A stretch of DNA of 64,000 nt from Acidiferrobacterales bacterium (GCA_019633985.1 JAHQWE010000050.1:31482-95481); one strand, 5' to 3'. Positions 38,607-51,524 are shown, numbered from the stretch's first letter. Numbers and translations are program-made. The notes: generated from the sequence alone by a model not told the origin.

Positions 38607-39452
38607 CTAGATTTGTCCCGAAAACGTATCGCATTGATTGATGTCACCACTTTCAAGGCCGCGAAAAAACCAAGTCTGTCTCTGTCTCGCAGATCCATGA
38701 GTGAAGCTCTCTGGGACCACGTAGCCCTGGGCCTTTCGCTGCAGTGTGTCATCACCAATCGCAGCAGCGGCCTGCAGACCTTCTTCAATATCGCCCTGCT
38801 CGAGCAGCGATCGACTGCGGTGTGCGTGGTTGGCCCATACACCAGAAAGGCAATCAGCTTGCAATTCCATTCGAACCTGAATTTCGTTCGCTTGTACTTT
38901 GGTAGCATTTTTCTTTGCCCTTTGAACCTGCTCAGAAATTCCGAGCAGAGTTTGAACGTGATGACCGACTTCATGGGCAACCACGTAGGCTTGTGCGAAA
39001 TCGCCGGGGGCGCCAAACTTGTTTTGGAGTTCCGAGTAAAAGTTAAGGTCAATATAGACTTTTTGATCTCCTGGACAATAAAAAGGCCCCATCGCTGAAC
39101 TGGCATAACCACAGGCGGAATCAGTGGATCCACTAAACAATACGAGTTTCGGTTCGCGATAGTCCCGACCCATCTGCTTAAAAATTGGCCGCCAGGTGTC
39201 TTCCGTGTCAGCGAGAATTACGCTAACGAATTCGGATTGCTCGGTTTGTGCTGCGGATTGCGGTTGCGTTTGTTCTCCACCTGAAATCAAACCGCCACCC
39301 ACTTTCATTACCGTGCTGGGATCAACGCCAAGAAACATGGCAACGACCGCAAGAGCAATCATACCGATGCCACCGCCCGCGAGTGCTTTGCGACCGCTCC
39401 GACCTCGACGGTCTTCAATATTTTGGCTGCGTCTGCCTTTTTGCCAGCGCAT
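38607..39452 (-). CDS. Neutral zinc metallopeptidase, YpfJ family
   Basis: A 281-residue putative zinc metallopeptidase. It has a basic N-terminus, a single membrane segment (about 25-45) and a periplasmic catalytic domain with HEVGHH (160-165) as zinc-binding motif and the downstream Glu ligand in MELQADCLSG. The landmarks MRWQKGRRSQNIEDRRG, CPGDQKVYIDLNFY and the Arg-rich HRSRSLLEQGDIEEGL are characteristic. Substrates are unknown across the family. Confidence 0.9.
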   Translation of the reverse strand: MRWQKGRRSQNIEDRRGRSGRKALAGGGIGMIALAVVAMFLGVDPSTVMKVGGGLISGGEQTQPQSAAQTEQSEFVSVILADTEDTWRPIFKQMGRDYREPKLVLFSGSTDSACGYASSAMGPFYCPGDQKVYIDLNFYSELQNKFGAPGDFAQAYVVAHEVGHHVQTLLGISEQVQRAKKNATKVQANEIQVRMELQADCLSGVWANHAHRSRSLLEQGDIEEGLQAAAAIGDDTLQRKAQGYVVPESFTHGSARQRQTWFFRGLESGDINQCDTFSGQI

Positions 39453-39525
39453 GTTGCGCCTCCTTCAGAGGTATTGAATCAAGGGGGAGAGGATATCATT
39501 TTTCAAACCATCACCCCAGGTTAGG

Positions 39526-40044
39526 CTAGAGCAATGGAAGAATGGCGTTTTCCAAATCCTGATGGTCAAGTATTCCGAGTTTTACCGATGCCAATTTCCC
39601 TTCTCGATCGAAAAAAGCGGTAAAAGGCAGGGCTGAACCCTGAGTATTGCCCTGGCTAATCATTAATTCAGTGCCGCCGGAACTGATAACGAGAGAAGGG
39701 TAATGAATGCCAATTTGATCACCAAAGATTCTGGCTGCTTCTGCAGTGTCGTGGGCGATTCCGACCAACTGAACACCTTTAGATGCATATTCTTCATGAA
39801 ACTCAATGAGCAGCGGTATCTCTTTGACACAAGGAGGGCACCAGGACGCCCAGTGATTCACTATCACAACCTGACCAAGCCACTGATTGCCGTTTTGATT
39901 CTCACCTGTGACGTCTGGTAACGAAATGGATGCCAACTTCGCCGGTGGTGTTGAGAAATTAGTCTGGTTTTTCTGCAAGCCAAAATAGACACCAACGCCC
40001 ATTGCCAGTATCCCTGGCATCAATAGCAGGAGAAGTCGCTTCAT
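39526..40044 (-). CDS. TlpA/ResA-like membrane-anchored thioredoxin
   Basis: A 172-residue thioredoxin-fold protein with an N-terminal membrane anchor (residues 4-20), then a periplasmic domain with NHWASWCPPC (active site C69/C72) and the cis-Pro region SALPFTAFFD. It probably reduces disulfides in periplasmic client proteins such as cytochrome c or other thiols. Its ATG overlaps the dsbD stop by four bases, so its electrons presumably come from DsbD; this is inference from context. Confidence 0.9.
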   Translation of the reverse strand: MKRLLLLLMPGILAMGVGVYFGLQKNQTNFSTPPAKLASISLPDVTGENQNGNQWLGQVVIVNHWASWCPPCVKEIPLLIEFHEEYASKGVQLVGIAHDTAEAARIFGDQIGIHYPSLVISSGGTELMISQGNTQGSALPFTAFFDREGKLASVKLGILDHQDLENAILPLL

Positions 40045-42542
40045 GAACTGGTGAGCAGAGCGAGAAATTCTTGGGGCTTTTTAAATCCGTAAAAATCTTT
40101 TTGTTTTTGTCTCATTCCATTCTCATCAAAAAACAAGACTGCTGGAGGGCCAAAAACACCCAGCTGTTTTTTAATCGTGCTGGTTCCAATATCACCAGGA
40201 TCCGTCACATCAATCTGTAAAGCAATATAGTCTGATTCCAGTTCTGCGACGACCTGTTGGTCATTAAAGGTGGCCTTTTCCATTTTGATGCAGTCCACAC
40301 ACCAGTCGGCGTAAAAATCAATGACAACTTTTCTGCCTTCCGCTTTCGCAGCGTCCAGCTTCGCAGAGAATGCTTCCGGGTTAGAGACGCGTTGGAATAC
40401 GTTTTCTGTGCCTTCATGGCCAGAGGGTGTCCCCGATGCAATGGGAGAAAACAAATTTGCTGGCAGCGGTCTGATCAGATCTCTTTGACCAAAAAAACCG
40501 CCAAGCAGCGCAAATACACCCCATACCAGCAGCACTGTTCCCACCCCTTTCTGGAATGTTAACCATCCTGACCCACCCTCAGGTAAGGATTGCGTCGCCC
40601 CGAGATAGACGCTGAGCACGATGAAAAATACACCCCAAAGCAGAAGAACCGGCACATCAGGCAATACGCCAAGCATATAAATAGCAACACCGATCAACAT
40701 GATGCCAAACAAGTGCTTGATGGTTTCCATCCATCTTCCAGCCCTGGGTATCAGATAACCAGCACCAAAACCGAGCGCTATCAACGGCACTCCCATGCCA
40801 AGCGCCATGACAAACATTAGCTGCGCCCCCAGATAGGGGTCTGCTTTAGAAACAGCAACACCCAGGAAGGAAATCAACACTGGTGAAACGCAAGCGCCAA
40901 CAATTAGTGCTGATACGAGCCCAAGGACAAAGACGGGGATAACAGACCCTGACAGATTCTGAGTGCTGTTTTGCAGTCGGCTTTGTATCGCAGAGGGTAG
41001 TTGTAATTCGAATAACCCGAACATGGATAGTGCCATAATAAGAAAAATAATCGCTAATGCACCGATTGCCCAGATGTTCTGAAAGTAAGCTTGGAGTTGT
41101 TCTCCCGTTGCCCCTGCCAACGCCCCCATGCCGGCGTAGGTAACAGCAGTTCCCAATACATAAATGACCGCCAGAGATCCACCTCGGGCCCGAGTTACAT
41201 TTTCACCCTGCCCGGCGATCACGCTAGATAGTATCGGAATGAGGGGTAGTACACAGGGGGTAAAGGTAAGTAGCAGTCCTGCGAAAAAAGCGCCAATAAG
41301 CAGGCCGAGCAGAGTCTTACTTCCGCTCGTCCTCGTCGTGTCTTCATTCGGGTTCAGACTATCAGATGATGCAGAGTTGTCAGGTGTGTTGTCCGACTGT
41401 GCAATGGCGTCACTGATAAATGAAGGAAATGTAAACTCATGTTTTTCTGTGACCGGTGGATAACAGATTCCTTCATCTGCACACCCCTGATAGGTGGCTT
41501 CGACAGTGATTTTCTCTGCAGCGCTGGATGTCCGTGCTAACTCAACCGGGACAGTAAAGGCATTTCTGAATACAAAGGCTTCGCCAAAATACTCGTCATT
41601 TTTAATTTCACCCTCCGGAAGAGACACCGTAGAGAGAGGTGTTCCATTGCGGGTAAATTTCATCTGTTTCTTATAAAGATAATAACCTTCAGCCACCTCA
41701 AACTCGGCGGTAACAGATTTCTCATCGGCGACGGACATGGTCAGCTGAAAAGCATCTTCAACTGCTAAGTATTCTGGCTGCTCAAAACCCGCTGAGAGTA
41801 AATCCCGTAAAGCAGAGACCGAGTCGGGAAGCGCCGCATCTTGGTTCGCAGTATCTGACGGGGTTGTTGCTGTAGCAGCAGGGTCAGATTGGGCAGATAA
41901 GTTTTCCTGGATTCTTTGGGAAATCGCCTTGCTGGATGTATCCATGCCTGCAAACTCCACCAGACCATCGGCTGCCAGACTAGGGGAGGCGGTGGATACA
42001 CTGCTCAGGTTATTCGTGGCTGTTGTTAACAAGTCAAAACCGATAGTGTGTTTAATCGGCGGATAACAGACCCCAACCGGTTCGTTACATCCCTGGCCTC
42101 CGACCAGGAGGTTGAACGTTCCACCGGTTGGAGAGGCCTTGAGGTCGAGGATCAGCGCGAGGCGATCCAAATAGACTTCAACGTCACCAAACAGCTCGTC
42201 AAACTTTTCTTTACCCCTGGGGAGTTCTGCTTCTTTAGCAAGCTGAGCGTCTCCCTCTACTGCAAAGCTGAACTTATCGCGATACATATAGTATCCCGGT
42301 GCTATCGTCCAAACTGCTTCGAGCTGGTTATCTGGTAGCAGTGTCGCAGAAAATGCGAACGCTTCGTCTTCGGGCAGGAGTTCCTCAGCTCCTGACTGTG
42401 CCAATACCCCGAGCGGCAATAACAGCAATATTGCGCACCATCGCGATATTCCCTTGCACCATTTATCCAGCCTCCTGCCGCTGTGCGAAAGGACAGAGAT
42501 CTTGCTGAGAGAAACAGAAGGATTGGAGGTCATCAGGTTCAT
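40041..42542 (-). CDS. dsbD: Thiol:disulfide interchange protein DsbD with duplicated periplasmic domain
   Basis: Moves electrons from cytoplasmic thioredoxin to the periplasm. The 833 residues contain a signal peptide (1-50), then two DsbD-alpha-type domains in tandem: the first with C152/C159 before YPP (CNEPVGVCYPP), the second with C354/C360 (CADEGICYPP). Eight membrane segments follow, with TFTPCVLP (C430) and VGACVSP, then a C-terminal thioredoxin domain with DWCVDC (C748/C751). E. coli DsbD has one alpha domain in 565 residues. It overlaps the TlpA-like gene by four bases and is divergent from fxsA across 220 bases. Confidence 0.92.
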   Translation of the reverse strand: MNLMTSNPSVSLSKISVLSHSGRRLDKWCKGISRWCAILLLLPLGVLAQSGAEELLPEDEAFAFSATLLPDNQLEAVWTIAPGYYMYRDKFSFAVEGDAQLAKEAELPRGKEKFDELFGDVEVYLDRLALILDLKASPTGGTFNLLVGGQGCNEPVGVCYPPIKHTIGFDLLTTATNNLSSVSTASPSLAADGLVEFAGMDTSSKAISQRIQENLSAQSDPAATATTPSDTANQDAALPDSVSALRDLLSAGFEQPEYLAVEDAFQLTMSVADEKSVTAEFEVAEGYYLYKKQMKFTRNGTPLSTVSLPEGEIKNDEYFGEAFVFRNAFTVPVELARTSSAAEKITVEATYQGCADEGICYPPVTEKHEFTFPSFISDAIAQSDNTPDNSASSDSLNPNEDTTRTSGSKTLLGLLIGAFFAGLLLTFTPCVLPLIPILSSVIAGQGENVTRARGGSLAVIYVLGTAVTYAGMGALAGATGEQLQAYFQNIWAIGALAIIFLIMALSMFGLFELQLPSAIQSRLQNSTQNLSGSVIPVFVLGLVSALIVGACVSPVLISFLGVAVSKADPYLGAQLMFVMALGMGVPLIALGFGAGYLIPRAGRWMETIKHLFGIMLIGVAIYMLGVLPDVPVLLLWGVFFIVLSVYLGATQSLPEGGSGWLTFQKGVGTVLLVWGVFALLGGFFGQRDLIRPLPANLFSPIASGTPSGHEGTENVFQRVSNPEAFSAKLDAAKAEGRKVVIDFYADWCVDCIKMEKATFNDQQVVAELESDYIALQIDVTDPGDIGTSTIKKQLGVFGPPAVLFFDENGMRQKQKDFYGFKKPQEFLALLTSS

Positions 42543-42762
42543 TTGTTACAGAGTCGGTCACTCATTGGAGAGCTGCCGGGGTCAAGTCCAAATGGGACCG
42601 AGTATTCCCCGTGAAGTTCTCAATAACCAGGTATTTTCGGGACATTGGCGTATTATAGTCTCCAGTTGTTCCCACGGGTCAAAATCGAGATGTCTCATCG
42701 AGGAGTCTGGAACTCGGTATTTTTATCACTATATAAGTATTACGAAACTATTTAACCATCCA

Positions 42763-43212
42763 ATGCGCATATTGTTTTTCCTCTTTTTGATTGTCCCAGT
42801 GATTGAAATCTATTTTCTCATCACGGTGGGCAGTGCAATTGGTGCAGGATTGACCGTGGTTTTAATCTTGCTCACGGCATTTATTGGCGCATTTCTTGTC
42901 AGAGCGCAGGGTTTTTCCACATTTGCCCGTGTGCAGTCCCAGATGGCTCGGGGAGAAATGCCTGCGATAGAGATCTTCGAGGGGGTTTTTCTTTTGGTGG
43001 CGGGTGCGTTGCTCTTAACCCCTGGCTTTTTGACTGACGCTATTGGTTTTGCTTGCCTAACTCCACCGCTGAGAAGATGGTTGATTCGAAAAATGCTGGC
43101 TGCTGGTATGCTCCGGGGCACCACGTTCCGAGCAGGGACGACAGGAGTAAATAACTCAGGCGCCGGCGCCAATCGCGTCATCGATGCGGAGTATCGTGAT
43201 GTTGGTGAATGA
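42763..43212 (+). CDS. fxsA: FxsA family inner-membrane protein
   Basis: A 149-residue membrane protein matching the FxsA family. Two to three hydrophobic segments, the PVIEIYFLITVGSAIGAG opening, RAQGFSTFARVQ, and FLLVAGALLLTPGFLTDAIGF leading to PLRRWLI are all characteristic. The start is the ATG at 42763; the open frame continues about 100 codons further upstream with no family similarity. E. coli FxsA suppresses phage T7 exclusion; its normal role is unclear. In many gammaproteobacteria it precedes groES, and here only yheS lies between. Confidence 0.9.
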   Translation: MRILFFLFLIVPVIEIYFLITVGSAIGAGLTVVLILLTAFIGAFLVRAQGFSTFARVQSQMARGEMPAIEIFEGVFLLVAGALLLTPGFLTDAIGFACLTPPLRRWLIRKMLAAGMLRGTTFRAGTTGVNNSGAGANRVIDAEYRDVGE

Positions 43213-43240
43213 TATTTGTCTGGCAAATTTATGGCTGGAT

Positions 43241-45196
<1,956 letters not shown>

Positions 45197-45276
45197 GAAA
45201 TGGCCGTGTTGGCAGCGGGTGCTTGGGAAAACTTTTGCATGAATAAACAGATGGCTAATTTTTTTCTAGATTGCCA

Positions 45277-45304
45277 TTGATTTTTAAAAATCGGACACTA
45301 TGAT
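45277..45304 (+). promoter_or_regulatory. Sigma-70-type promoter of groESL
   Basis: TTGATT (45277-45282) is followed after 16 bases by TATGAT (45299-45304). This gives a good housekeeping promoter whose predicted start, about 45311, falls inside the CIRCE element. A sigma-32-type promoter is not obvious nearby. The leader to groES would be about 220 bases and holds a small hairpin TAGCGA-TTTT-TCGCTA (45376-45391). Confidence 0.7.
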
Positions 45305-45330
45305 TAGCACTCGCTGTTGGCGAGTGCTAA
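45304..45330 (+). promoter_or_regulatory. CIRCE operator (HrcA binding site)
   Basis: TTAGCACTC (45304-45312), a 9-base spacer, then GAGTGCTAA (45322-45330): a perfect match to the CIRCE consensus. HrcA represses groESL through this site and releases it on heat shock. The last base of the -10 hexamer is its first base. An hrcA gene is not in the window. Confidence 0.95.
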
Positions 45331-45532
45331 CAATTGCGGTTTTTCTGGTAAAGAGTCCGCTAGCTTGTCCCGTTTTAGCGATTTTTCGCTATCAATGGAC
45401 GGTCTGATTCTTTTGCTTCTAACAGTCTGTCACTTTAGATAGATTGATCGGGGGCGCGATGGTGCCGCATCCTTGTCATGTTAGCCAGCCGTTTTATCAA
45501 TAATTTTCATCTTAAAGAGGAGAAATGAGCGT

Positions 45533-45823
45533 ATGAATATCCGTCCGCTTCATGATCGCGTAATCGTCAAAAGACTTGACGAAGAACGAACCAGCCCAGG
45601 GGGCATTGTCATTCCGGATTCCGCTGCTGAAAAACCGATGCAGGGAGAAGTCCTCGCGGTTGGTAACGGTAAAGTTTTAGATAACGGAGACCAAAAAGGT
45701 CTGGACGTCAAAGTTGGCGATACCGTTCTTTTCGGTAAATATTCCGGCACCGAGGTCAAAGTTGGTGGTGAAGAAGTGCTCGTGATGCGTGAAGACGACA
45801 TCATGGGTGTAGTCGAAGGCTAA
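45533..45823 (+). CDS. groES: Co-chaperonin GroES
   Basis: The 10-kDa lid of the GroEL folding chamber; 96 residues, standard. [18 protein letters not shown], the mobile loop [15 protein letters not shown] and [11 protein letters not shown] are textbook. The ribosome-binding site AGAGGAG (45516-45522) sits 10 bases before the ATG at 45533. An upstream ATG (45525) opens a three-codon frame that ends on the groES start (ATGA). The start choice is secure because it fits the family exactly. Confidence 0.98.
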   Translation: MNIRPLHDRVIVKRLDEERTSPGGIVIPDSAAEKPMQGEVLAVGNGKVLDNGDQKGLDVKVGDTVLFGKYSGTEVKVGGEEVLVMREDDIMGVVEG

Positions 45824-45854
45824 TTCAGCCACCCGAACAAACAAGTTAATTTAG

Positions 45855-47513
<1,659 letters not shown>

Positions 47514-47533
47514 TTGCCCGTTCGATGTGTGAG

Positions 47534-47561
47534 AAAAACCCCGCCTAGGCGGGGTTTTTTT
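47534..47561 (+). terminator. Rho-independent terminator of groESL
   Basis: CCCCGCC (47539-47545) and GGCGGGG (47548-47554) form a GC-rich stem with TA at the tip, preceded by five A and followed by seven T. It starts about 20 bases after the groEL stop. Confidence 0.95.
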
Positions 47562-47825
47562 GGTCCGTAGTCGGTGTTGTGAGTTAATTTGATTCGATCT
47601 GGGGCAAATTCCTTTCTAAGGGCACCGAGTTATCAAGCCCAAAAGGATCACAATTGCCCGCAGAACTTATCTTCGTCGGAAACCTATAAATTCAGCTACC
47701 ATTGAGGTTGCGTGCAGTACCCTCGCCGCCGCGGAAGAAGTTGATCCTATGAACCCTATGAATCATTAACAAGACGGCGCATCCTTTGTATAAGCCGTCA
47801 CATTTAAAAACTAGAGGAAACCAGT
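47562..47825 (+). promoter_or_regulatory. Leader region of mscL
   Basis: About 260 bases between the groESL terminator and mscL. A hairpin GACGGC/GCCGTC (47773-47799, 15-base loop) ends about 27 bases before the mscL start; AGAGGA close to the ATG is the ribosome-binding site. No clear promoter hexamers and no small gene are visible. Confidence 0.5.
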
Positions 47826-48254
47826 ATGTTAGAAGAGTTTAAGAAGTTTATCGTCAAAGGCAACGTCATGGATATGGCCGTTGGTATCATAATTGGTGCG
47901 GCTTTCGGCACCGTGGTTTCGTCCCTTGTGGCAGACGTGATTATGCCGCCTATCGGATTGTTGATGGGAGGGGTTGATTTCAGCAATTTGTTCGCGGTGA
48001 TCAAGGAAGGTGCGACACCCCCGCCTTATGCCACTGTCGAAGCGGCTGCTGAAGCAGGCGCGGTTACGATTAACTTTGGTACCTTTATCAATCACCTGAT
48101 TAGTTTTCTGGTGGTAGGTTTTGCGGTATTTATGCTCGTAAAAGCAGTGAACAAACTTCAGGAATCGAAAGAAGCGGAAGAAGCAGAGGCGCCAGCAGAA
48201 CCAAGTGCAGAGGAAGCTCTATTGGGTGAAATCAGGGATTTATTGAAAAAGTAG
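47826..48254 (+). CDS. mscL: Large-conductance mechanosensitive channel MscL
   Basis: Homopentameric inner-membrane channel that opens on hypo-osmotic shock. 142 residues with [28 protein letters not shown] (quoted in part; first helix plus TM1 pore) and [20 protein letters not shown] (TM2), then an acidic C-terminal bundle ([14 protein letters not shown]). The gene is monocistronic, with its own terminator. Confidence 0.97.
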   Translation: MLEEFKKFIVKGNVMDMAVGIIIGAAFGTVVSSLVADVIMPPIGLLMGGVDFSNLFAVIKEGATPPPYATVEAAAEAGAVTINFGTFINHLISFLVVGFAVFMLVKAVNKLQESKEAEEAEAPAEPSAEEALLGEIRDLLKK

Positions 48255-48276
48255 ATTCCTAAACTTTTCCCTCAAT

Positions 48277-48303
48277 AAAAAACCCCGCTATGCGGGGTTT
48301 TTT
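48277..48303. terminator. Bidirectional terminator between mscL and the DUF2062 gene
   Basis: CCCCGC (48283-48288), loop TAT, GCGGGG (48292-48297), with six A before and six T after. It terminates mscL on the plus strand. On the minus strand it overlaps the TAA stop (48304-48302) of the DUF2062 gene, so it can end both transcripts. Confidence 0.92.
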
Positions 48304-48829
48304 ATTGCTCTTTGTTACGCTTGGATCTGCGAAGCCACCTCTTCTTGCGAGAGGTCCATTGATTAGCGATGACCATCCGCCAGATGACATTGGATAAAAA
48401 ATAACCCGCAATCGCGAGGGCAGAGCCAAATATAAGGCAACCAATCCATAACGCCGACAGCTGTTGAAACATAAGCTCTATTGTGATGCTATCCAGTGAG
48501 ATCATAGGTTGACCGGTGATCGCCAGCCCTAACAGATAGGGAGGTGTATACAGCACCAGCCAGGTGAAGGGGTTGGAAATCCAAACCAGTAGCACGGCAA
48601 CTGGCAAATTCGCGCGTAATAAAATGGCGAGTAATGCAGCGACCAGCATTTCCATCGGCATAGGTAGATAAGCACAAAACAAACCAATCGCAGTCGCACG
48701 CGAGACGCTTTGCCTGTTCACAAGCCAAAGTCTGGGATCGTTAATTCGATTACCAAAGTAATAATGCAATTTCAGCGCCTGAATGCGCTTTGCACTGGGC
48801 ATGTGTCGCTTGATAAATTGCCTTGGCAT
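48302..48829 (-). CDS. DUF2062 inner-membrane protein
   Basis: A 175-residue protein of the DUF2062 family (function unknown): a basic N-terminus with RINDPRLWLVNRQSVSRATAIGLFCAYLPMPMEM, then three membrane segments (about 60-80, 90-105, 130-155) and a very basic tail. Such genes commonly neighbour comEC in gammaproteobacteria, as here. It faces mscL and shares its terminator. Confidence 0.85.
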   Translation of the reverse strand: MPRQFIKRHMPSAKRIQALKLHYYFGNRINDPRLWLVNRQSVSRATAIGLFCAYLPMPMEMLVAALLAILLRANLPVAVLLVWISNPFTWLVLYTPPYLLGLAITGQPMISLDSITIELMFQQLSALWIGCLIFGSALAIAGYFLSNVIWRMVIANQWTSRKKRWLRRSKRNKEQ

Positions 48830-49055
48830 TCGTTAGTATGTCGCAGGAGTTGGTTGAAACACTCTCATAGAACCTCGATTTGCCGATGGCTAATGGATTA
48901 GCTGGGAGCTGCTAAAGGCTCTTTAACGGCAAATTATCGCTCATTGTGTGCCGTTCTATAGCGGTTTACAACTGTATTGAGCAACTGGTTTGTTTCAACC
49001 TCCGTAAGTTGCATTATTGGTCGGTTTGACCGACGTTTCTCATGGATGAGATAAA

Positions 49056-51524
49056 GTGTCTAATAAATGGAATAACAGCCAGTTCTCTATACCGGTTTGT
49101 CTTAGCGGATTTTGCATCGGTGTAGTCTGCATCAGATTTTTCCCTGCGCTACCACCTCAGGGTTTTATTGCGATAACAGCTACGATCGCTTTTTTCTTCG
49201 CAATTAAATTTACCCCTCTTTTTATTCGCGTTCCTGCATTTTGGGCGATCGGCCTTTGTTGGGCAGGGTGGCAGGCTGCAACTATGCAAGCTGGCACGAT
49301 CCCAAAGAGTTTGGAAAAGCTGGAGATCCAGGTCAGTGGAAAGATAGTCAGTCAGATAAGCCGCTTTGGAAGCCTCTCACGATTCGATTTTGATGTGGAA
49401 TCATTCCACATCGAGGATGAAGCCCTGCCAAATCCTGGTCGTATACAGCTAACCAGCTACGAACGTGAATTAACATTTGAGCCCGAGGATCGCTGGAAAT
49501 TCAGAGTGAGGCTGAAGCAGCCACGTAGTCTGGTTAATCCTGGAATGGGTTTTGACTACGCGTCGTGGCTGATGAGCAAAGGCGTTACCGCGAACGGCTA
49601 TATTGTGAACGGCAGCGCAAAACAAATCATAGGTTTAGACACACACTTTTCTATTCATTTCGATCCAATTCAAACAGCGAGAAAAGGGTTTGCTGATTTT
49701 CTGGCGACTCAGCCAATCAGCAAGTCTCATCGAGCGGTATTTGGGGCGCTTTCAGTGGGTATACGTGAAGAAATGGATGATCGAACCTGGAGGGTGTTGA
49801 GAAACACAGGTACCGCTCATCTGGTCGCAATATCCGGCCTCCACATTGGCCTGGTTGCTCTAATTTTTGGTGTGATCGGTGGCGCAATATGGCAACTGTC
49901 GAGTCGATTTCTTGGGCGTATTATTAAACAGGATTTCAAGTGGTGTTTTGCCCTAAGTGCGGCCATCATCTACGCGCTGCTCGCTGGACTCACGCTGCCT
50001 ACGCAGCGAGCAGTATCCATGCTGCTGATCGCAGCATTGGTGACATTCCTGCGCAGGAACGTACCGCCCTGGTGGCTTTTGTCCTTGACTGTGACCGTTG
50101 TTCTCATCATTAACCCTCTTGCACCGCTAGCTAACAGTTTCTGGTTGTCATTTGTGGCCGTTACCATCTTGATTTGTGGTTTGGATCTGGAACACAAATC
50201 AAAGGACGAAATAATCACTAAGGGAGGAGCGAGTTGGCGACATCTGCTTGCTCTCATCAAGAAGTGGGGAAAAGTACAAAGCTGGTTATTTGTCGCCATG
50301 ATGCCGGTCTTTGCGATCGGATTTCATCAGATTTCGATAGTGGCTCCAGTGGCGAACCTGATTGCGGTACCGATCGTTGGGATGACAATTGTTCCGCTGG
50401 TCTTGCTTGCGCTGATCGGCTGGTGTCTGGGATTGTTCGAATTTGCGGCACTGATAGTCAAGCTCACGTCATTTCTATTCCAGTATGTATGGAATTACCT
50501 CGCCTGGCTCGGCTCATTTCAGTGGGCAACCGACAAGTTGGGAGCGCCGGGGCAGGCTGCAATATGGTTAGCCTGTCTGGGCTTTGTGCTTCTGGTTTTG
50601 GGTAGGAAATTGCCTTATCGATCACTGGGTGCAATCTGGTTTTTGCCGCTATTTGTGAGCGGCACGACGGCGCTATCGGAGGGTGAGTTTCGATACTCCC
50701 TGCTGGATGCGGGACAAGGATTAGCCTCGGTGGTTCAAACGCGCAATCACGTGATGGTGTTTGATGCCGGTGCATCGTATTCGAGTGGCTTTGACATTGG
50801 TGAGGCCGTGGTTGGGCCATTTATTCGCTCGCAAGATTACACCCACATCGATCTGTTACTCATTAGCCACGGAGACAATGACCACGCGGGAGGGGCAAAA
50901 TCGCTCGATCGGGAGTTCGATGTTCGTCATCTGATGGCGAGTGATCCGTCATCCGAACTCATTCCCCCCTCCGCAGAGCATTGTGAGGAGGGCCAGATCT
51001 GGCAATGGGACGAAGTCACTTTCGAAGTGATTTGGCCGTATTCCGGGGTAGACCGCCGTGGCAACAATGGATCCTGTGTGATCAAGGTCTCCTCTCGATT
51101 TGGCAGCTTGTTATTGACTGGCGATATCGAGCGGTTTGCCGAGCATCAGCTTGTTCGGTTAAGTCGGGGTAAACTGAGCGCTGATGTTCTACAGGTGCCT
51201 CACCATGGATCAAACACTTCCTCTACCCAATTTTTTATTCGTTCCGTTGATCCTGCGATTGCCTTAGTGGGTAACGGTTATCTCAACCGTTTTGGTCACC
51301 CTGCAACGCAGATTAAAGAGCGGTATCGGAGAGCAGGGGTGCCAATGCTTTCGGCGGCCGACCATGGCGCAATCCAGGTGGATTTTTCTTCTTCAGGAAT
51401 TCGGCTCCAGGGAGAACGTGCGCAAATTCCGAGATTCTGGCGAGATCGCCCCCCTTCCGACGAGTTAATTTATCTCACCAAACCAATTGCCAAAACCCGC
51501 GGTGATATACTTCCCGCCGGATAA
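49056..51524 (+). CDS. comEC: DNA internalisation competence protein ComEC/Rec2
   Basis: Inner-membrane channel for uptake of single-stranded DNA in natural transformation. 822 residues: an N-terminal domain, a central competence domain with many membrane segments (the GTAHLVAISGLHIGLVALIFG motif, near 250) and a C-terminal metallo-beta-lactamase-like domain with LLISHGDNDHAGG (about 602-614), LLLTGDIERFAE and VPHHGSNTSS. All metal motifs appear intact. The start is a GTG at 49056 with GGATGAGAT upstream. Other competence genes are not in the window, so transformability is only suggested. Confidence 0.94.
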   Translation: MSNKWNNSQFSIPVCLSGFCIGVVCIRFFPALPPQGFIAITATIAFFFAIKFTPLFIRVPAFWAIGLCWAGWQAATMQAGTIPKSLEKLEIQVSGKIVSQISRFGSLSRFDFDVESFHIEDEALPNPGRIQLTSYERELTFEPEDRWKFRVRLKQPRSLVNPGMGFDYASWLMSKGVTANGYIVNGSAKQIIGLDTHFSIHFDPIQTARKGFADFLATQPISKSHRAVFGALSVGIREEMDDRTWRVLRNTGTAHLVAISGLHIGLVALIFGVIGGAIWQLSSRFLGRIIKQDFKWCFALSAAIIYALLAGLTLPTQRAVSMLLIAALVTFLRRNVPPWWLLSLTVTVVLIINPLAPLANSFWLSFVAVTILICGLDLEHKSKDEIITKGGASWRHLLALIKKWGKVQSWLFVAMMPVFAIGFHQISIVAPVANLIAVPIVGMTIVPLVLLALIGWCLGLFEFAALIVKLTSFLFQYVWNYLAWLGSFQWATDKLGAPGQAAIWLACLGFVLLVLGRKLPYRSLGAIWFLPLFVSGTTALSEGEFRYSLLDAGQGLASVVQTRNHVMVFDAGASYSSGFDIGEAVVGPFIRSQDYTHIDLLLISHGDNDHAGGAKSLDREFDVRHLMASDPSSELIPPSAEHCEEGQIWQWDEVTFEVIWPYSGVDRRGNNGSCVIKVSSRFGSLLLTGDIERFAEHQLVRLSRGKLSADVLQVPHHGSNTSSTQFFIRSVDPAIALVGNGYLNRFGHPATQIKERYRRAGVPMLSAADHGAIQVDFSSSGIRLQGERAQIPRFWRDRPPSDELIYLTKPIAKTRGDILPAG

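Noticed and set aside
38613..39098. 161-residue plus-strand open frame
   Set aside because: Complementary to the zinc metallopeptidase gene, with an unremarkable composition.
42454..42762. Upstream extension of the fxsA frame
   Set aside because: No similarity to FxsA, overlaps the dsbD start region antisense, and the ATG at 42763 gives the normal protein.
45550..45804. Antisense frame inside groES
   Set aside because: Shadow of groES with no start signal.
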